Assembly: GCA_902765855.1 (NCBI GenBank)
Contig: CACXBF010000002.1
Coordinates: 1 to 64,000, forward strand
Reading direction: 5' to 3'
Length of the DNA stretch: 64,000 bases
Origin: an uncultured Ruminococcus sp.
Lineage (GTDB): Bacteria > Bacillota > Clostridia > Oscillospirales > Acutalibacteraceae
Part shown: positions 54,116 through 62,519 of the stretch, piece by piece
Layout of the letters: each line of letters starts with the position of its first letter
Numbering within the stretch: position 1 is the stretch's first letter
Notes under the pieces: model-generated
What the model saw: the letters and a program-made list of their open reading frames with translations, nothing else
Told to the model about the DNA's origin: nothing
Databases searched by the model: none
Position numbers and translations under genes: made by a program

Positions 54116-54790
54116 TTGGCTGAACAAAATCACGAATACGAGAAGGTAATTGATTATATTCGCACTCAAATAAAAGTTGGAAATCTTACTATAAATTCTA
54201 AGCTTCCTACTGAAAGAGCAATAGCCGAAGAACTTTCAATAAGCCGAAATTCTACAAGAGAAGCCTTGCGTATTTTAGAACATATGGGAATACTTAAAAG
54301 TGTTCACGGTTCAGGAAATTACTTGACAGATAATGTTTCTATGCAGATGTCTGAAATGTTGCGATATATGATATTGCTTAAAAGCATTTCTAAGCTTGAT
54401 ATATGCCATTTTCGTAGAGATATGGAAAAATCTGTTTGCCGAGTGGTAATGGAATCTGAAATAAGTGAAAATGAGCTTGATAAAATGTCAGAAATACTCG
54501 ATTTTGAATCCGATAAATATGGCGAAGCTGAGCGAGATAGACTTTTTCATTATTCACTGGTATATGCCACAGGCAATAAGCTTTGGATATGTTTTATGGA
54601 AGCTATTATGGATATTTATAGAGAGTGGATAGATGAGGTTCTTTCTAATGCTGATAGTGATACAAAAAAGCTTTTGAAAGAGGTACATATTGATATAATT
54701 TCTGCGATAAAAGAAAGAGATATGGCTAAATGTGAAGCTTCAATAGATAAGCATTATGATATAATTGAAAAAGAACTTTTTATGAGGTGA
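54116..54790 (+). CDS. FadR-subfamily GntR transcriptional regulator
   Basis: 224 residues. Winged helix (about 5-72: INSKLPTERAIAEELSISRNSTREALRILEHMGIL) and a C-terminal FCD-type helical sensor domain (about 85-224). TTG 54116 is chosen 6 bases after GGGGTG. The gene is in the lrgAB operon, 14 bases downstream. FCD domains bind small organic acids, so pyruvate or lactate sensing is plausible. Confidence 0.88.
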   Translation: MAEQNHEYEKVIDYIRTQIKVGNLTINSKLPTERAIAEELSISRNSTREALRILEHMGILKSVHGSGNYLTDNVSMQMSEMLRYMILLKSISKLDICHFRRDMEKSVCRVVMESEISENELDKMSEILDFESDKYGEAERDRLFHYSLVYATGNKLWICFMEAIMDIYREWIDEVLSNADSDTKKLLKEVHIDIISAIKERDMAKCEASIDKHYDIIEKELFMR

Positions 54791-54796
54791 TTTATT

Positions 54797-55438
54797 ATGA
54801 AATATAAGGTTTATATTTTTGATATGGACGGTACAATTCTTAATACACTTGAGGACCTTGCAGACGCATTGAATTATTCGCTGAGAACAAATAACTATCC
54901 GGAAAGAACCATAGATGAAGTAAGAAGATTTGTAGGAAACGGTATATATAAGCTTGTAGAAAGAGGCGTACCAACTGATACTGAAAAAGCAGATATAGAC
55001 AAGGTTTATAAGACCTTTCAGGAATATTATTCTGTTCATTGTGAGGATAAGACAAAGCCTTATGATGATATAATTGAAATTATAGAAAAGTTGAGAGCGG
55101 AGAAGTGTCAGATAGCCGTTGTTTCAAACAAGGCAGATTATGCTGTACAAAAGCTTTGCGAGAGATATTTCCCGGGTTTGATAGATATAGCAGTAGGTGA
55201 GCGTGAAAATGTAAGAAAAAAACCTGCTCCTGATTCTGTATTAGAGGTTTTGAAAAAGCTTAATGCAGATAAATCAACGGCAGTTTATATCGGAGATTCT
55301 GAGGTTGATATTCAGACAGCCAAAAATGCTGATATGGATTCAATTATAGTAACTTGGGGATTTCGTGAAAAGGTTTATCTGCTTGAAAATGGTGCAAAAC
55401 TTACAATAGATAAGCCAAACGATATACTTAAAGTTTAA
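54797..55438 (+). CDS. HAD phosphatase (phosphoglycolate phosphatase-like)
   Basis: 213 residues. HAD motif I FDMDGTILNT, motif II VVSNKADY, motif III KKPAPD, motif IV YIGDSEVDIQTAKNADM. The helical cap is of the Gph/PGP type. It probably hydrolyses a small sugar phosphate such as phosphoglycolate. The start ATG follows GAGGTG, 6 bases after the regulator, so it is in the lrgAB operon. Confidence 0.9.
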   Translation: MKYKVYIFDMDGTILNTLEDLADALNYSLRTNNYPERTIDEVRRFVGNGIYKLVERGVPTDTEKADIDKVYKTFQEYYSVHCEDKTKPYDDIIEIIEKLRAEKCQIAVVSNKADYAVQKLCERYFPGLIDIAVGERENVRKKPAPDSVLEVLKKLNADKSTAVYIGDSEVDIQTAKNADMDSIIVTWGFREKVYLLENGAKLTIDKPNDILKV

Positions 55439-55457
55439 AATTTCGATAGATAAAAAT

Positions 55458-55508
55458 AAAGCATAAATGGCTAAAATTCAAAGCGAAATTAGCCATTTAT
55501 GCTTTTTA
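55458..55508 (+). terminator. terminator of the lrgAB operon
   Basis: AAGCATAAATGGCTAA pairs with TTAGCCATTTATGCTTTTT around a loop with an AATT/AATT inner pair. Confidence 0.8.
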
Positions 55509-55524
55509 TAATATGAATTTGATG

Positions 55525-55950
55525 ACACTTGGGAGTGGCGGCTTGCTGCTAGGGGCAAACTTTGTTTGCCCATTCGGTAGTTTGTTGATACCGAAAGTCT
55601 TAAGCGGCGAGCCGCCGCTCCCAAGACGCGTAATCGGTTTTGCAAGCAAAACCTCGACATCTGCAAGGGCGGTTTATTACCGCAAATAAAGAAATTACCA
55701 ATGAACTAACAAAGGCTCCGCCGTAGGTGACCACTTTTGGAAACCGCAAGCCTTTGAAAAGGTTCGAGCGAAACTTTTAATTATCTTAGGGAAGTCTATT
55801 AGTTAATCGGTATTTCATTGAAAATTTTTTCGACCGCATTAATAATCTTCCCTAATCCATCACGAGCGAGACTTGTCGATCGATTCCGCGTCTTGACTGC
55901 GGAGGCACTCCGCCTTGAGCAAAACTTTTGAGTGTTTTAGGGAAAGCTTT
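55525..55950 (-). repeat. dispersed modular intergenic repeat, copy C (near full length, inverted)
   Basis: Non-coding, over 400 bases. Read on the minus strand it is collinear with copy D over about 330 bases: AAAAGTTTTGCTCAAGGCGGAG, GTCAAGACGCGGAATCG, CGACAAGTCTCGCTCGTGATGG, the GCTCCGCC/CCTTTG block, then ATGTCGAGGTTTTGC and CGATTACGCGTCTTGGGAGCGG. It lies between convergent gph and hisF. A small GGGCAAAC-TT-GTTTGCCC hairpin sits at one end. (The first motif quoted is given to show identity with D.). Confidence 0.72.
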
Positions 55951-55964
55951 TAAGCTAAGCATTT

Positions 55965-56726
55965 TTATTTTCTTACAGAAATACCTCTATTAGAAAGATA
56001 ATCTTTAAGGTCTGGTATAGCTATCTCGCCAAAGTGGAAAAGAGAAGCCGCAAGAACAGCGTCAGCCTTTCCTTCAGTGAAAGCGTCATAGAAATGTTCC
56101 ATACTTCCTGCACCGCCTGAGGCAATAACAGGTATACCTACATTTTCAGAAACAGCTCTTGTAAGTTCAAGGTCATAGCCATTCTTAACGCCGTCACAAT
56201 CCATACTTGTGAGAAGAATTTCGCCAGCACCACGCTTTTCGGCTTCAATAGCCCATTGAAGAACATCTTTTCCAGTGTTTATTCTTCCGCCGTTTATATA
56301 TACATCCCAACCGCTGTTATCTGCTCGGCGTTTTGCGTCAATCGCAGTAACAACGCACTGAGAACCAAACTTATAAGCTGCCTCGTTGATGATTTCAGGT
56401 CTTTTTATAGCCGCTGAATTAACTGAAACCTTGTCCGCGCCGGCACGAAGAATTTCTGTAAAATCATCAACAGTTCTGATACCGCCACCAACTGTAAACG
56501 GAATAAATACGCTATCTGCAACAGCACGAACAATATCAACAATTATACCTCTTGCGTCTGAGGAGGCTGTTATATCGAGAAGAACAAGCTCATCTGCACC
56601 CTGCTGGTCATAGATTTTTGCTGCTTCAACAGGGTCGCCGGCGTCACGAAGATTAACAAATTCAGTACCTTTTACAACTCTGCCGTCTTTAACATCAAGA
56701 CAGGGAATTATTCTTTTTGCGTACAT
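55965..56726 (-). CDS. hisF: imidazole glycerol phosphate synthase subunit HisF
   Basis: 253 residues, cyclase subunit in histidine and purine-linked AICAR synthesis. A (beta/alpha)8 barrel with the catalytic Asp11 ([14 protein letters not shown]) and Asp130 in VVTAIDAKR, and phosphate loops TVGGGIRT and [11 protein letters not shown]. The start ATG follows AAGGGGG. It is 12 bases downstream of hisH. Other his genes are not in the window. Confidence 0.96.
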   Translation of the reverse strand: MYAKRIIPCLDVKDGRVVKGTEFVNLRDAGDPVEAAKIYDQQGADELVLLDITASSDARGIIVDIVRAVADSVFIPFTVGGGIRTVDDFTEILRAGADKVSVNSAAIKRPEIINEAAYKFGSQCVVTAIDAKRRADNSGWDVYINGGRINTGKDVLQWAIEAEKRGAGEILLTSMDCDGVKNGYDLELTRAVSENVGIPVIASGGAGSMEHFYDAFTEGKADAVLAASLFHFGEIAIPDLKDYLSNRGISVRK

Positions 56727-56738
56727 TTTAAAACCCCC

Positions 56739-57353
56739 TTAGCGTTTTGTAATATCAATGAAGTTTTGGAGAATCTGCAAGCCGACTTTACCGCTTTTTT
56801 CAGGGTGAAATTGGGTAGCAAATATATTATCCTTGCGAACTGAGGCATCAATTTTTACGCCGTATTCAGTTTGTGAAGAAACTATGCTCTGGTCTTTTGC
56901 AGTAAGAAAATAAGAATGTACGAAATAAACATAAGGCTCACCCTCAATGCCCTTAAAGATTCCATCGTGTTTGAGTATTTTAAGAGAGTTCCAACCCATA
57001 TGAGGAATTTTAAGTCCTGTATCCGCAGGAATCTTTGTGATTGTACCGTCAAGCAAACCTAAACCCTTAGCGTTTGGACTTTCTTCGCTTTCGGAGAAAA
57101 GAAGCTGTAAACCAAGACAGATACCAAGAAACGGCCTTTCTCTTTCAATAAACTCCAAAACAGCGTCTTTAGCTCCTGTTTTTATCATTGAATCCATAGA
57201 ATCTCCAAAAGAGCCAACTCCAGGCATAATTGCGCCGTCAGCCTTGAGAAGTTCTTCCTTTTTGTTTGTAACAATGCAGTCACAGCCGATAAATTTCAAA
57301 GCTTTGACAACGCTCTGAATATTTCCTGCACCATAATCTATAACAGCAATCAT
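56739..57353 (-). CDS. hisH: imidazole glycerol phosphate synthase subunit HisH
   Basis: 204 residues, glutaminase subunit that feeds ammonia to HisF. Class I glutamine amidotransferase triad: Cys in LGICLGLQLLF, His and Glu in ATQFHPEKSGKVG. MPGVGSFGD is typical. The start ATG follows GGAGG. First gene of the hisHF unit. Confidence 0.96.
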   Translation of the reverse strand: MIAVIDYGAGNIQSVVKALKFIGCDCIVTNKKEELLKADGAIMPGVGSFGDSMDSMIKTGAKDAVLEFIERERPFLGICLGLQLLFSESEESPNAKGLGLLDGTITKIPADTGLKIPHMGWNSLKILKHDGIFKGIEGEPYVYFVHSYFLTAKDQSIVSSQTEYGVKIDASVRKDNIFATQFHPEKSGKVGLQILQNFIDITKR

Positions 57354-57380
57354 TAAAAACCCTCCTTTACAATATAAAAT

Positions 57381-57409
57381 ATTTTATCATATTTTGCCTA
57401 TGTCTGCAA
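57381..57409 (-). promoter_or_regulatory. promoter of hisH-hisF
   Basis: On the minus strand TTGCAG (57404-57409), 17 bases, TAAAAT (57381-57386), about 28 bases before hisH. Confidence 0.6.
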
Positions 57410-57453
57410 GGACTTGTTTATTATAAGGGAAAATACGAAAATAATATACAATG

Positions 57454-57482
57454 TTGCCTTTGTCGAGATTATAAGGTATAAT
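57454..57482 (+). promoter_or_regulatory. promoter of rmuC
   Basis: TTGCCT (57454-57459), 17 bases, TATAAT (57477-57482), about 40 bases before the GTG start. Confidence 0.6.
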
Positions 57483-57520
57483 ATAAATCATAAAACAAAT
57501 ATTGAAAGGAATGTGATTAA

Positions 57521-59134
57521 GTGGACATTGTAATCTTAATATGCTGTATTATTATTGTTGCGTTGCTTGTTTTTTTGATAATGAAATCAGGCAAAACTGT
57601 TGTAAGCAATAATAACAATGGTGAAATCGAGGAATTGAACAAAAAGCTTGATATGCTGAAATCAAGTCTTGACGCACAAAGTAATCTTCTTATGAATCAA
57701 TCTATATCACAAGGAAATTCTACTGTAAAACAAATTTCTATACTTGGAGATAGCCTTAGAGATGAGCAAGGCAGACAGCAAACCCGAGCCAATGAGATAC
57801 TTGCCAAAATTGATAATAAAATGCTTGCTCTCATTAAGGAAAATTCAGAAAGTCTTGATAAAATCAGGCAGGATATTCTTGTAACACTTGAAAGTATACG
57901 CAAATCAAATGCAGAGAGCCTTAATAAAATAAATGTCACAGTAAAGGAAAACACCGAAAGTCTTGATAAAATCAGACAGGAAGTTCTTGAAAATTTTGAT
58001 AGAATACGCAATTCTAATACCGAAAGTCTTAATAAAATAAACGGCACAGTAAAGGAAAATACTGAAAATCTTGATAAAATCAGACAAGATATTCTTGCAA
58101 CATTTGAAAATATACGCCGTTCTAATACTGAAAGTCTTGATAAAATCAATAATACAGCAAAAGAAAATACCGAAAGTCTTGATAAAATAAGACAGCAGAT
58201 TCTTAAAAATCTTGACGATATACGCAATTCAAATGCAGAAAGCCTTGATAAAATCAATGACACAGTAAACGAAAAACTTCAAAAAACACTTGACGATAAA
58301 ATCTCTAAATCTTTTGAAACTGTTAATAAGCGTCTTGCGGAAGTTTATGAGGGTTTGGGCGAAATGAAAAATGTTGCGTCCGGTGTTTCAGACCTCAAAA
58401 ATGTTCTTTCTAATGTTAAGACAAGGGGCATTATGGGCGAGATTCAGCTTGGCGCAATACTTAGCGAAATACTTGCTCCGGAACAATTTGAAGAACAGGT
58501 TGCAGTAAAGCCGAACAGCAGTGAAAAAGTTGATTTTGCCGTAAAACTGCCTGGTATGGAAGACGGAGAATATGTATATCTTCCGATTGATTCAAAATTT
58601 CCTGGCGATACATATTCTAATTTGCTTGAGGCATATGATAGCGGAAATGCTGATGAACTCAAAACAAAAAGAAAAACTCTCGAGCTTGAAATTAAGAGAT
58701 GTGCAAAGAGTATTCATGATAAATATATTGTCCCTCCGCATACTACTGATTTTGCGATTATGTTTTTACCATTTGAGGGCTTATATGCTGAAGTAGTTAA
58801 TATGGGTTTGGTTGAAGTTTTGCAGAAAGAATATAAAATCAATATTGCAGGACCTTCTACTATGGCAGCTATGCTCAATAGCTTACAAATGGGCTTCAGA
58901 ACTCTTGCTATACAGAAAAAGAGCGGTGAAGTATGGAAGATACTTGAGGGAGCAAAGAAAGAATTTGCTACCTTTGAGGGAGTTCTTGATAATACAAGAA
59001 AACGCTTAAAACAAGCCGATGATGAACTTGAAAAGCTTGTTGGTACTCGAACAAGAGCTATAAATCGTAGGCTAAGTACAGTAGCAACTCTCGATTCATC
59101 AGAAGACGCTGAAAAGTTATTAGACATAAACTGA
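57521..59134 (+). CDS. rmuC: RmuC family DNA recombination protein with expanded coiled-coil repeat
   Basis: 537 residues. N-terminal membrane helix (about 3-20), a coiled coil (about 35-300) and the nuclease-like RmuC domain (about 310-500: RGIMGEIQLGAILSEIL, LPIDSKFPGDTY, FLPFEGLYAEV, PSTMAAMLNSLQMGF). In E. coli RmuC limits inversions at short inverted repeats. The coiled coil contains four 36-residue tandem repeats (106-249). The GTG start follows AAAGGA. It stands next to repeat copy D, and copies C and D flank it with hisHF. Confidence 0.88.
   Translation: MDIVILICCIIIVALLVFLIMKSGKTVVSNNNNGEIEELNKKLDMLKSSLDAQSNLLMNQSISQGNSTVKQISILGDSLRDEQGRQQTRANEILAKIDNKMLALIKENSESLDKIRQDILVTLESIRKSNAESLNKINVTVKENTESLDKIRQEVLENFDRIRNSNTESLNKINGTVKENTENLDKIRQDILATFENIRRSNTESLDKINNTAKENTESLDKIRQQILKNLDDIRNSNAESLDKINDTVNEKLQKTLDDKISKSFETVNKRLAEVYEGLGEMKNVASGVSDLKNVLSNVKTRGIMGEIQLGAILSEILAPEQFEEQVAVKPNSSEKVDFAVKLPGMEDGEYVYLPIDSKFPGDTYSNLLEAYDSGNADELKTKRKTLELEIKRCAKSIHDKYIVPPHTTDFAIMFLPFEGLYAEVVNMGLVEVLQKEYKINIAGPSTMAAMLNSLQMGFRTLAIQKKSGEVWKILEGAKKEFATFEGVLDNTRKRLKQADDELEKLVGTRTRAINRRLSTVATLDSSEDAEKLLDIN
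57836..58267 (+). repeat. four in-frame tandem repeats of 108 bases inside rmuC
   Basis: Four units of 36 codons with consensus KEN[TS]ESLDKIRQ-x-IL-x5-IR-x-SN[AT]ESL[DN]KIN-x-T. Each unit splits into two 18-residue halves with the shared ESLDKI or ESLNKI. Synonymous changes separate the units, so this is not a very recent slippage event. Confidence 0.85.
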
Positions 59135-59151
59135 TTACCAATTTCATAAGA

Positions 59152-59640
59152 CTAAACTATCGAGCGGGTGAACAAAGTTCGCTACTACGATTAGTTTACC
59201 AACTTACCAAAGACAAATAAAAGTTTTGCTCAAGGCGAAGTACCTCCGCCGTCAAGACACGATGCGTGACCGCACAGAACAAGACACGAAATCGCTCGAC
59301 AAGTCTCGCTCGTGATGGATTAGAGAAAATTGTTGACGCGGTCGAGGAAATTTCCAATGAACTACCGATTAACTAACAGACTTTCCTAAGACACTTAAAA
59401 ACTTGCAGTTTCCAAAGGTATTTACCTACAGCGGAGCCTTTGGTAATTCATTGGTGATTTCTTTATTTGTGGCAATAAACCGCCCTTTCAGATGTCGAGG
59501 TTTTGCTTGAAAAAACGATTCCGCGTCTTGGGGCGGCGACCCGCTGCTTAAGAGCAAAGCCCTTAACAGCTCTTGCTCCTTTAAGGACGGACTTTGGTCC
59601 GCCATTATGACTGATATTGCTAACAAGCTACCAAATAAGC
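59152..59640 (+). repeat. dispersed modular intergenic repeat, copy D (near full length)
   Basis: Non-coding, about 490 bases between convergent rmuC and thiS. It has AAAAGTTTTGCTCAAGGCG (59219), CGACAAGTCTCGCTCGTGATGG (59297), GCGGTCGAGGAAATTTCCAATG (59338), GCTTGCAGTTTCCAAAGG-type block, ATGTCGAGGTTTTGCTTG (59492) and CGATTCCGCGTCTTGG (59516). It aligns with inverted copy C over about 330 bases. It ends with GGACGGACTTTGGTCCGCC-type mini-hairpins. Open frames in it are accidental. (Quoted motifs are the shared anchors.). Confidence 0.72.
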
Positions 59641-59678
59641 AAATACAGTTTGTTGCTATCATTAGAATTATAAAAATA

Positions 59679-59722
59679 AAAAACTTCCGTAGCTTAATAT
59701 AAAACTACGGAAGTTTTTTTGC
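59679..59722 (-). terminator. terminator of the glgB-thiS unit
   Basis: On the minus strand AAAAAACTTCCGTAG pairs with CTACGGAAGTTTTTT. It is directly downstream of thiS and could also act on the plus strand. Confidence 0.8.
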
Positions 59723-59731
59723 ATTTAACTT

Positions 59732-59929
59732 TTAGCAACCGCCACCCATAAAGTGTACAACTTCTATTATGTCACTGTCATTTAGAATAACCTCAGAAAA
59801 ATTTTCTCGTGGTACAATCTCATCATTGCGTTCTACGGCAATTCTTTGAATGTTATAGCCTTGTTCTTTAAGAAATTCCTCAAGTGTTGTCGCTTTTGTT
59901 AGCTGAATCTGTTCTCCGTTTACTTTCAT
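59732..59929 (-). CDS. thiS: sulfur carrier protein ThiS
   Basis: 65 residues, ubiquitin-like beta-grasp. VNGEQIQLTKATTLEEFL and IAVERNDEIVPRENF are typical ThiS segments, and the end is HFMGGGC. A ThiS needs a C-terminal Gly-Gly for thiocarboxylation by ThiF; here a Cys follows the glycines. No thiF, thiG or thiH, and no TPP riboswitch, lies nearby. The start ATG follows GGAG. It is 62 bases after glgB on the same strand. Confidence 0.85.
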   Translation of the reverse strand: MKVNGEQIQLTKATTLEEFLKEQGYNIQRIAVERNDEIVPRENFSEVILNDSDIIEVVHFMGGGC

Positions 59930-59991
59930 TGCAATTCTCCTTCGTTTGATTTTTGAATATTATAGCATATCAGAGTAAATAGAGCAACAGC

Positions 59992-61887
59992 TTATCTTCT
60001 TGTTGTCTTTGGCTTTGCTGTCATTCGCTTGATTGGTCTATTAATTTTTTTCACTTCAAAGATAACAGTTCCAAAAGGCGGCACAGTAACTTTCGCAGTG
60101 CAAGGGAAGTTATTATAAGGAATATCTTCTGATTTGATTTTTTTATCATTTCTTACATTGCAGCCACCATAAATATCCCATTCAGTATTGATAATTTCAG
60201 TGAGTTCACAAGGATATTCTGTCCCGATAGGGAAATTCTCATGAGTTACAGGAGCACAGTTCATAATAACTATAAAGGCATCTTTTTCGCTTTTTCTTAT
60301 ATAGGAATAAATATTGTTGTGGTTATCATTAGCATCAATCCATAAGAAACCGCTGCTGTCATAATCGTGTTTATAGAAAGCGGGGTGAGCCTCCATAACT
60401 GCGGATATATCATTGAAGAATCTTGCAAATCCGTTGTGTGATGGATATTTAAGCAAGAACCAGTCAGGCTCTTTAGTTTCGTCCCATTCACGGAATTGTG
60501 CAATTTCATTACCCATAAAATTAAGCTTTTTACCGGGGTGAGTAAACATATATGCATAGAGTGAACGAGCCTGAGAAAATTTTTCGCCATATAATCCCCA
60601 CATTTTATTGACGATAGTTGCCTTTCCATGAACAACTTCATCATGTGAAAGTGGGAGCAGATAGCGTTCATTGTAGAAATAAGCCATAGACCAGTTAATT
60701 TTATTGTGATGATATTGGCGGAGGAATGGGTCAAGCTTGAAATATTCAAGAGTATCATTCATCCAGCCTAAATCCCATTTATAATCAAAGCCTAAGCCAC
60801 CCTTTTCAACAGGGCGGGTAACATTCGGGAAGTCGGTTGAATCTTCTGCAATAAGAATAACATTTCTGAATGTATTATCAAGATTCCAGTTCATCTTACG
60901 GACGAAATCCAAAGCTCTGTCGTTAATTCCTCTGTCTTTGTTGCCCATCCAGTAGATAGCATTGCTGATAGCGTCCATACGAATACCGTCAAAGTGGTAT
61001 ATATCGAGCCAGAATGCAGCAGAACTCATAAGAAAGCTCTGAACCTCGCCTTTTGAGAGATTAAAGTTATAAGAACCCCATTCACTTTGATTTACATCTG
61101 ACGGTGGATACTCATAAAGTGGTGTGCCGTCAAACATACCCATTGCGTAGTCATCACGGACAAAATGTACGAATGCAAAGTCAATAATGACGCCAACGCC
61201 ATTATTATGGCACTTATTTATGAAGTTCATCAAATCCTGAGGTTTGCCATAACGGCTTGTCGCACTGAAATAACCGGCAGCCTGATAACCCCAAGAGCCG
61301 TCAAATGGGTGTTCTGCAAGCGGAAGTATTTCGATGTGTGTGAAATGATGTTCCTTTACATAAGCGATAAGCTCGTCCGCAATTTCGCTATAATTATACC
61401 AAAGTTCATCAGGCTTGCTTTCTTCAGTGATACCGCCGTTAGGCATTTTCCAAGAACCAAAATGAATCTCATAAATGTTAAAAGGTTCATCATACAGCTT
61501 TGTGCGTGAATTTATCCACTTAGAATCGGTAAACTTAAATTTATCAAGCGATGCTATAATAGAGGCTGTACCTGGTCTTAGTTCAGATGCAAAAGCGTAT
61601 GGGTCGGCTTTGTCCACTATTCTGCCATTAGCCTGATATACTCTATATTTGTACATCTGACCTTCACAAGCGTTAGGAACAAAAAGTTCGTAAAAACCTC
61701 TGCCATCGTTTTTCATAGCACTGTTTTCGCCGTTCCAGCCGTTAAATTCTCCGATAAGCTCAATTCTACGAGCAGCAGGTGCATATACTCGGAACATTAC
61801 ACCACCATCAGTTATATGAGCGCCAAAATATTTATAAGCATAGAAACATTCTCCACGATAAAAGACTTCGGATGAAAAATCAAGCAT
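59992..61887 (-). CDS. glgB: 1,4-alpha-glucan branching enzyme
   Basis: 631 residues, glycogen branching. N-terminal CBM48 (about 20-110: FRVYAPAARRIELIGEFNGW), then the GH13 barrel with nucleophile Asp in DGIRMDAISN, acid/base Glu in LIAEDSTDFP and the third acid in LPLSHDEVVHGK; a C-terminal beta domain ends in a basic tail. ATG 61887 is chosen behind AGGAGG; upstream codons in the long frame are hydrophobic noise before the promoter. No other glg gene is adjacent. Confidence 0.95.
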   Translation of the reverse strand: MLDFSSEVFYRGECFYAYKYFGAHITDGGVMFRVYAPAARRIELIGEFNGWNGENSAMKNDGRGFYELFVPNACEGQMYKYRVYQANGRIVDKADPYAFASELRPGTASIIASLDKFKFTDSKWINSRTKLYDEPFNIYEIHFGSWKMPNGGITEESKPDELWYNYSEIADELIAYVKEHHFTHIEILPLAEHPFDGSWGYQAAGYFSATSRYGKPQDLMNFINKCHNNGVGVIIDFAFVHFVRDDYAMGMFDGTPLYEYPPSDVNQSEWGSYNFNLSKGEVQSFLMSSAAFWLDIYHFDGIRMDAISNAIYWMGNKDRGINDRALDFVRKMNWNLDNTFRNVILIAEDSTDFPNVTRPVEKGGLGFDYKWDLGWMNDTLEYFKLDPFLRQYHHNKINWSMAYFYNERYLLPLSHDEVVHGKATIVNKMWGLYGEKFSQARSLYAYMFTHPGKKLNFMGNEIAQFREWDETKEPDWFLLKYPSHNGFARFFNDISAVMEAHPAFYKHDYDSSGFLWIDANDNHNNIYSYIRKSEKDAFIVIMNCAPVTHENFPIGTEYPCELTEIINTEWDIYGGCNVRNDKKIKSEDIPYNNFPCTAKVTVPPFGTVIFEVKKINRPIKRMTAKPKTTRR

Positions 61888-61920
61888 TATAATTCCTCCT
61901 ATATATAATATTCCATGCTT

Positions 61921-61949
61921 AGTATAGCAAAAAATCAAATTATTGTCAC
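61921..61949 (-). promoter_or_regulatory. promoter of glgB
   Basis: On the minus strand GTGACA (61944-61949), 17 bases, TATACT (61921-61926), about 35 bases before glgB. It rules out the longer upstream frame. Confidence 0.6.
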
Positions 61950-62128
61950 TATACATTCCTAAAAATTTGTAAAACCAAAAAAGAATTTTGTAGAAAATAT
62001 TCATAGATAATCAACTTTTATAAAAGGCAAATTAGTTGAAAAGTGCAGAATATGTATTAGCAAATTAGACAGAATTAGGAAATAAATTTAAAATGAGTAG
62101 GAAATTAGCTGAAATTCCTATATATATA

Positions 62129-62156
62129 TTGACAAATGCCCAAAAAACAATAGAAT
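62129..62156 (+). promoter_or_regulatory. candidate promoter of the ABC-2 transporter operon
   Basis: TTGACA (62129-62134), 16 bases, TAGAAT (62151-62156). It lies about 360 bases upstream of the permease start, so repeat copy E would be in a long leader. Another promoter inside copy E cannot be excluded. Confidence 0.4.
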
Positions 62157-62220
62157 AAATAGTGCATGGTAAATTGAAAAAGTATGGGTTTCAATATATG
62201 TTGAAGACGCAGTAAATAAT

Positions 62221-62458
62221 CATTCGGCAGTTATTTTTTCACAGCAATCGGCTTACCTTATCAATGTCGAAGTTTCGCAGTGCAAAACTGATTCCGCGTC
62301 TTGTCTGCGGCGGCTCGCCGCAAAGTTTCGCTCGAACCTTTTCTACACCAGCTTTGCTGGTGAAATCTGTTCGCAGTGTTGAGGGACGGAGTCACTCATG
62401 GGGTTTAAGGGTAACGCCCTTAAAATCTCTTACCCTCTAAGTGCGAACGAGGTTCGTA
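62221..62458 (+). repeat. dispersed modular intergenic repeat, copy E (right part)
   Basis: Non-coding. It opens with ATGTCGAAGTTTCGC (62263), GATTCCGCGTCTTG (62291) and CTGCGGCGGCTCGCCGC, the right module also in copies B, C and D. Mini-hairpins follow: CACCAGC-TTT-GCTGGTG, AAGGGTAACGCCCTT and CGAACGAGGTTCG. It lies in the probable leader of the permease. Confidence 0.7.
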
Positions 62459-62519
62459 TTTTATATAAAATAAGTTTTATCTGTATTTTTTATTTAAAAA
62501 TTTAAGGCGGTGTTATAAT

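Noticed and set aside
57697..58263. Reverse-strand open frame of 188 codons in rmuC
   Set aside because: It is produced by the biased repeat codons of the coiled coil; Leu/Ser/Arg-rich with no start signal.
57836..58267. CRISPR-like array
   Set aside because: Units of 108 bases are contiguous, in frame and coding, with no spacers.
59426..59662. Reverse-strand frame of 78 codons near thiS
   Set aside because: It lies inside repeat copy D; the corresponding stretches of other copies have no such frame.
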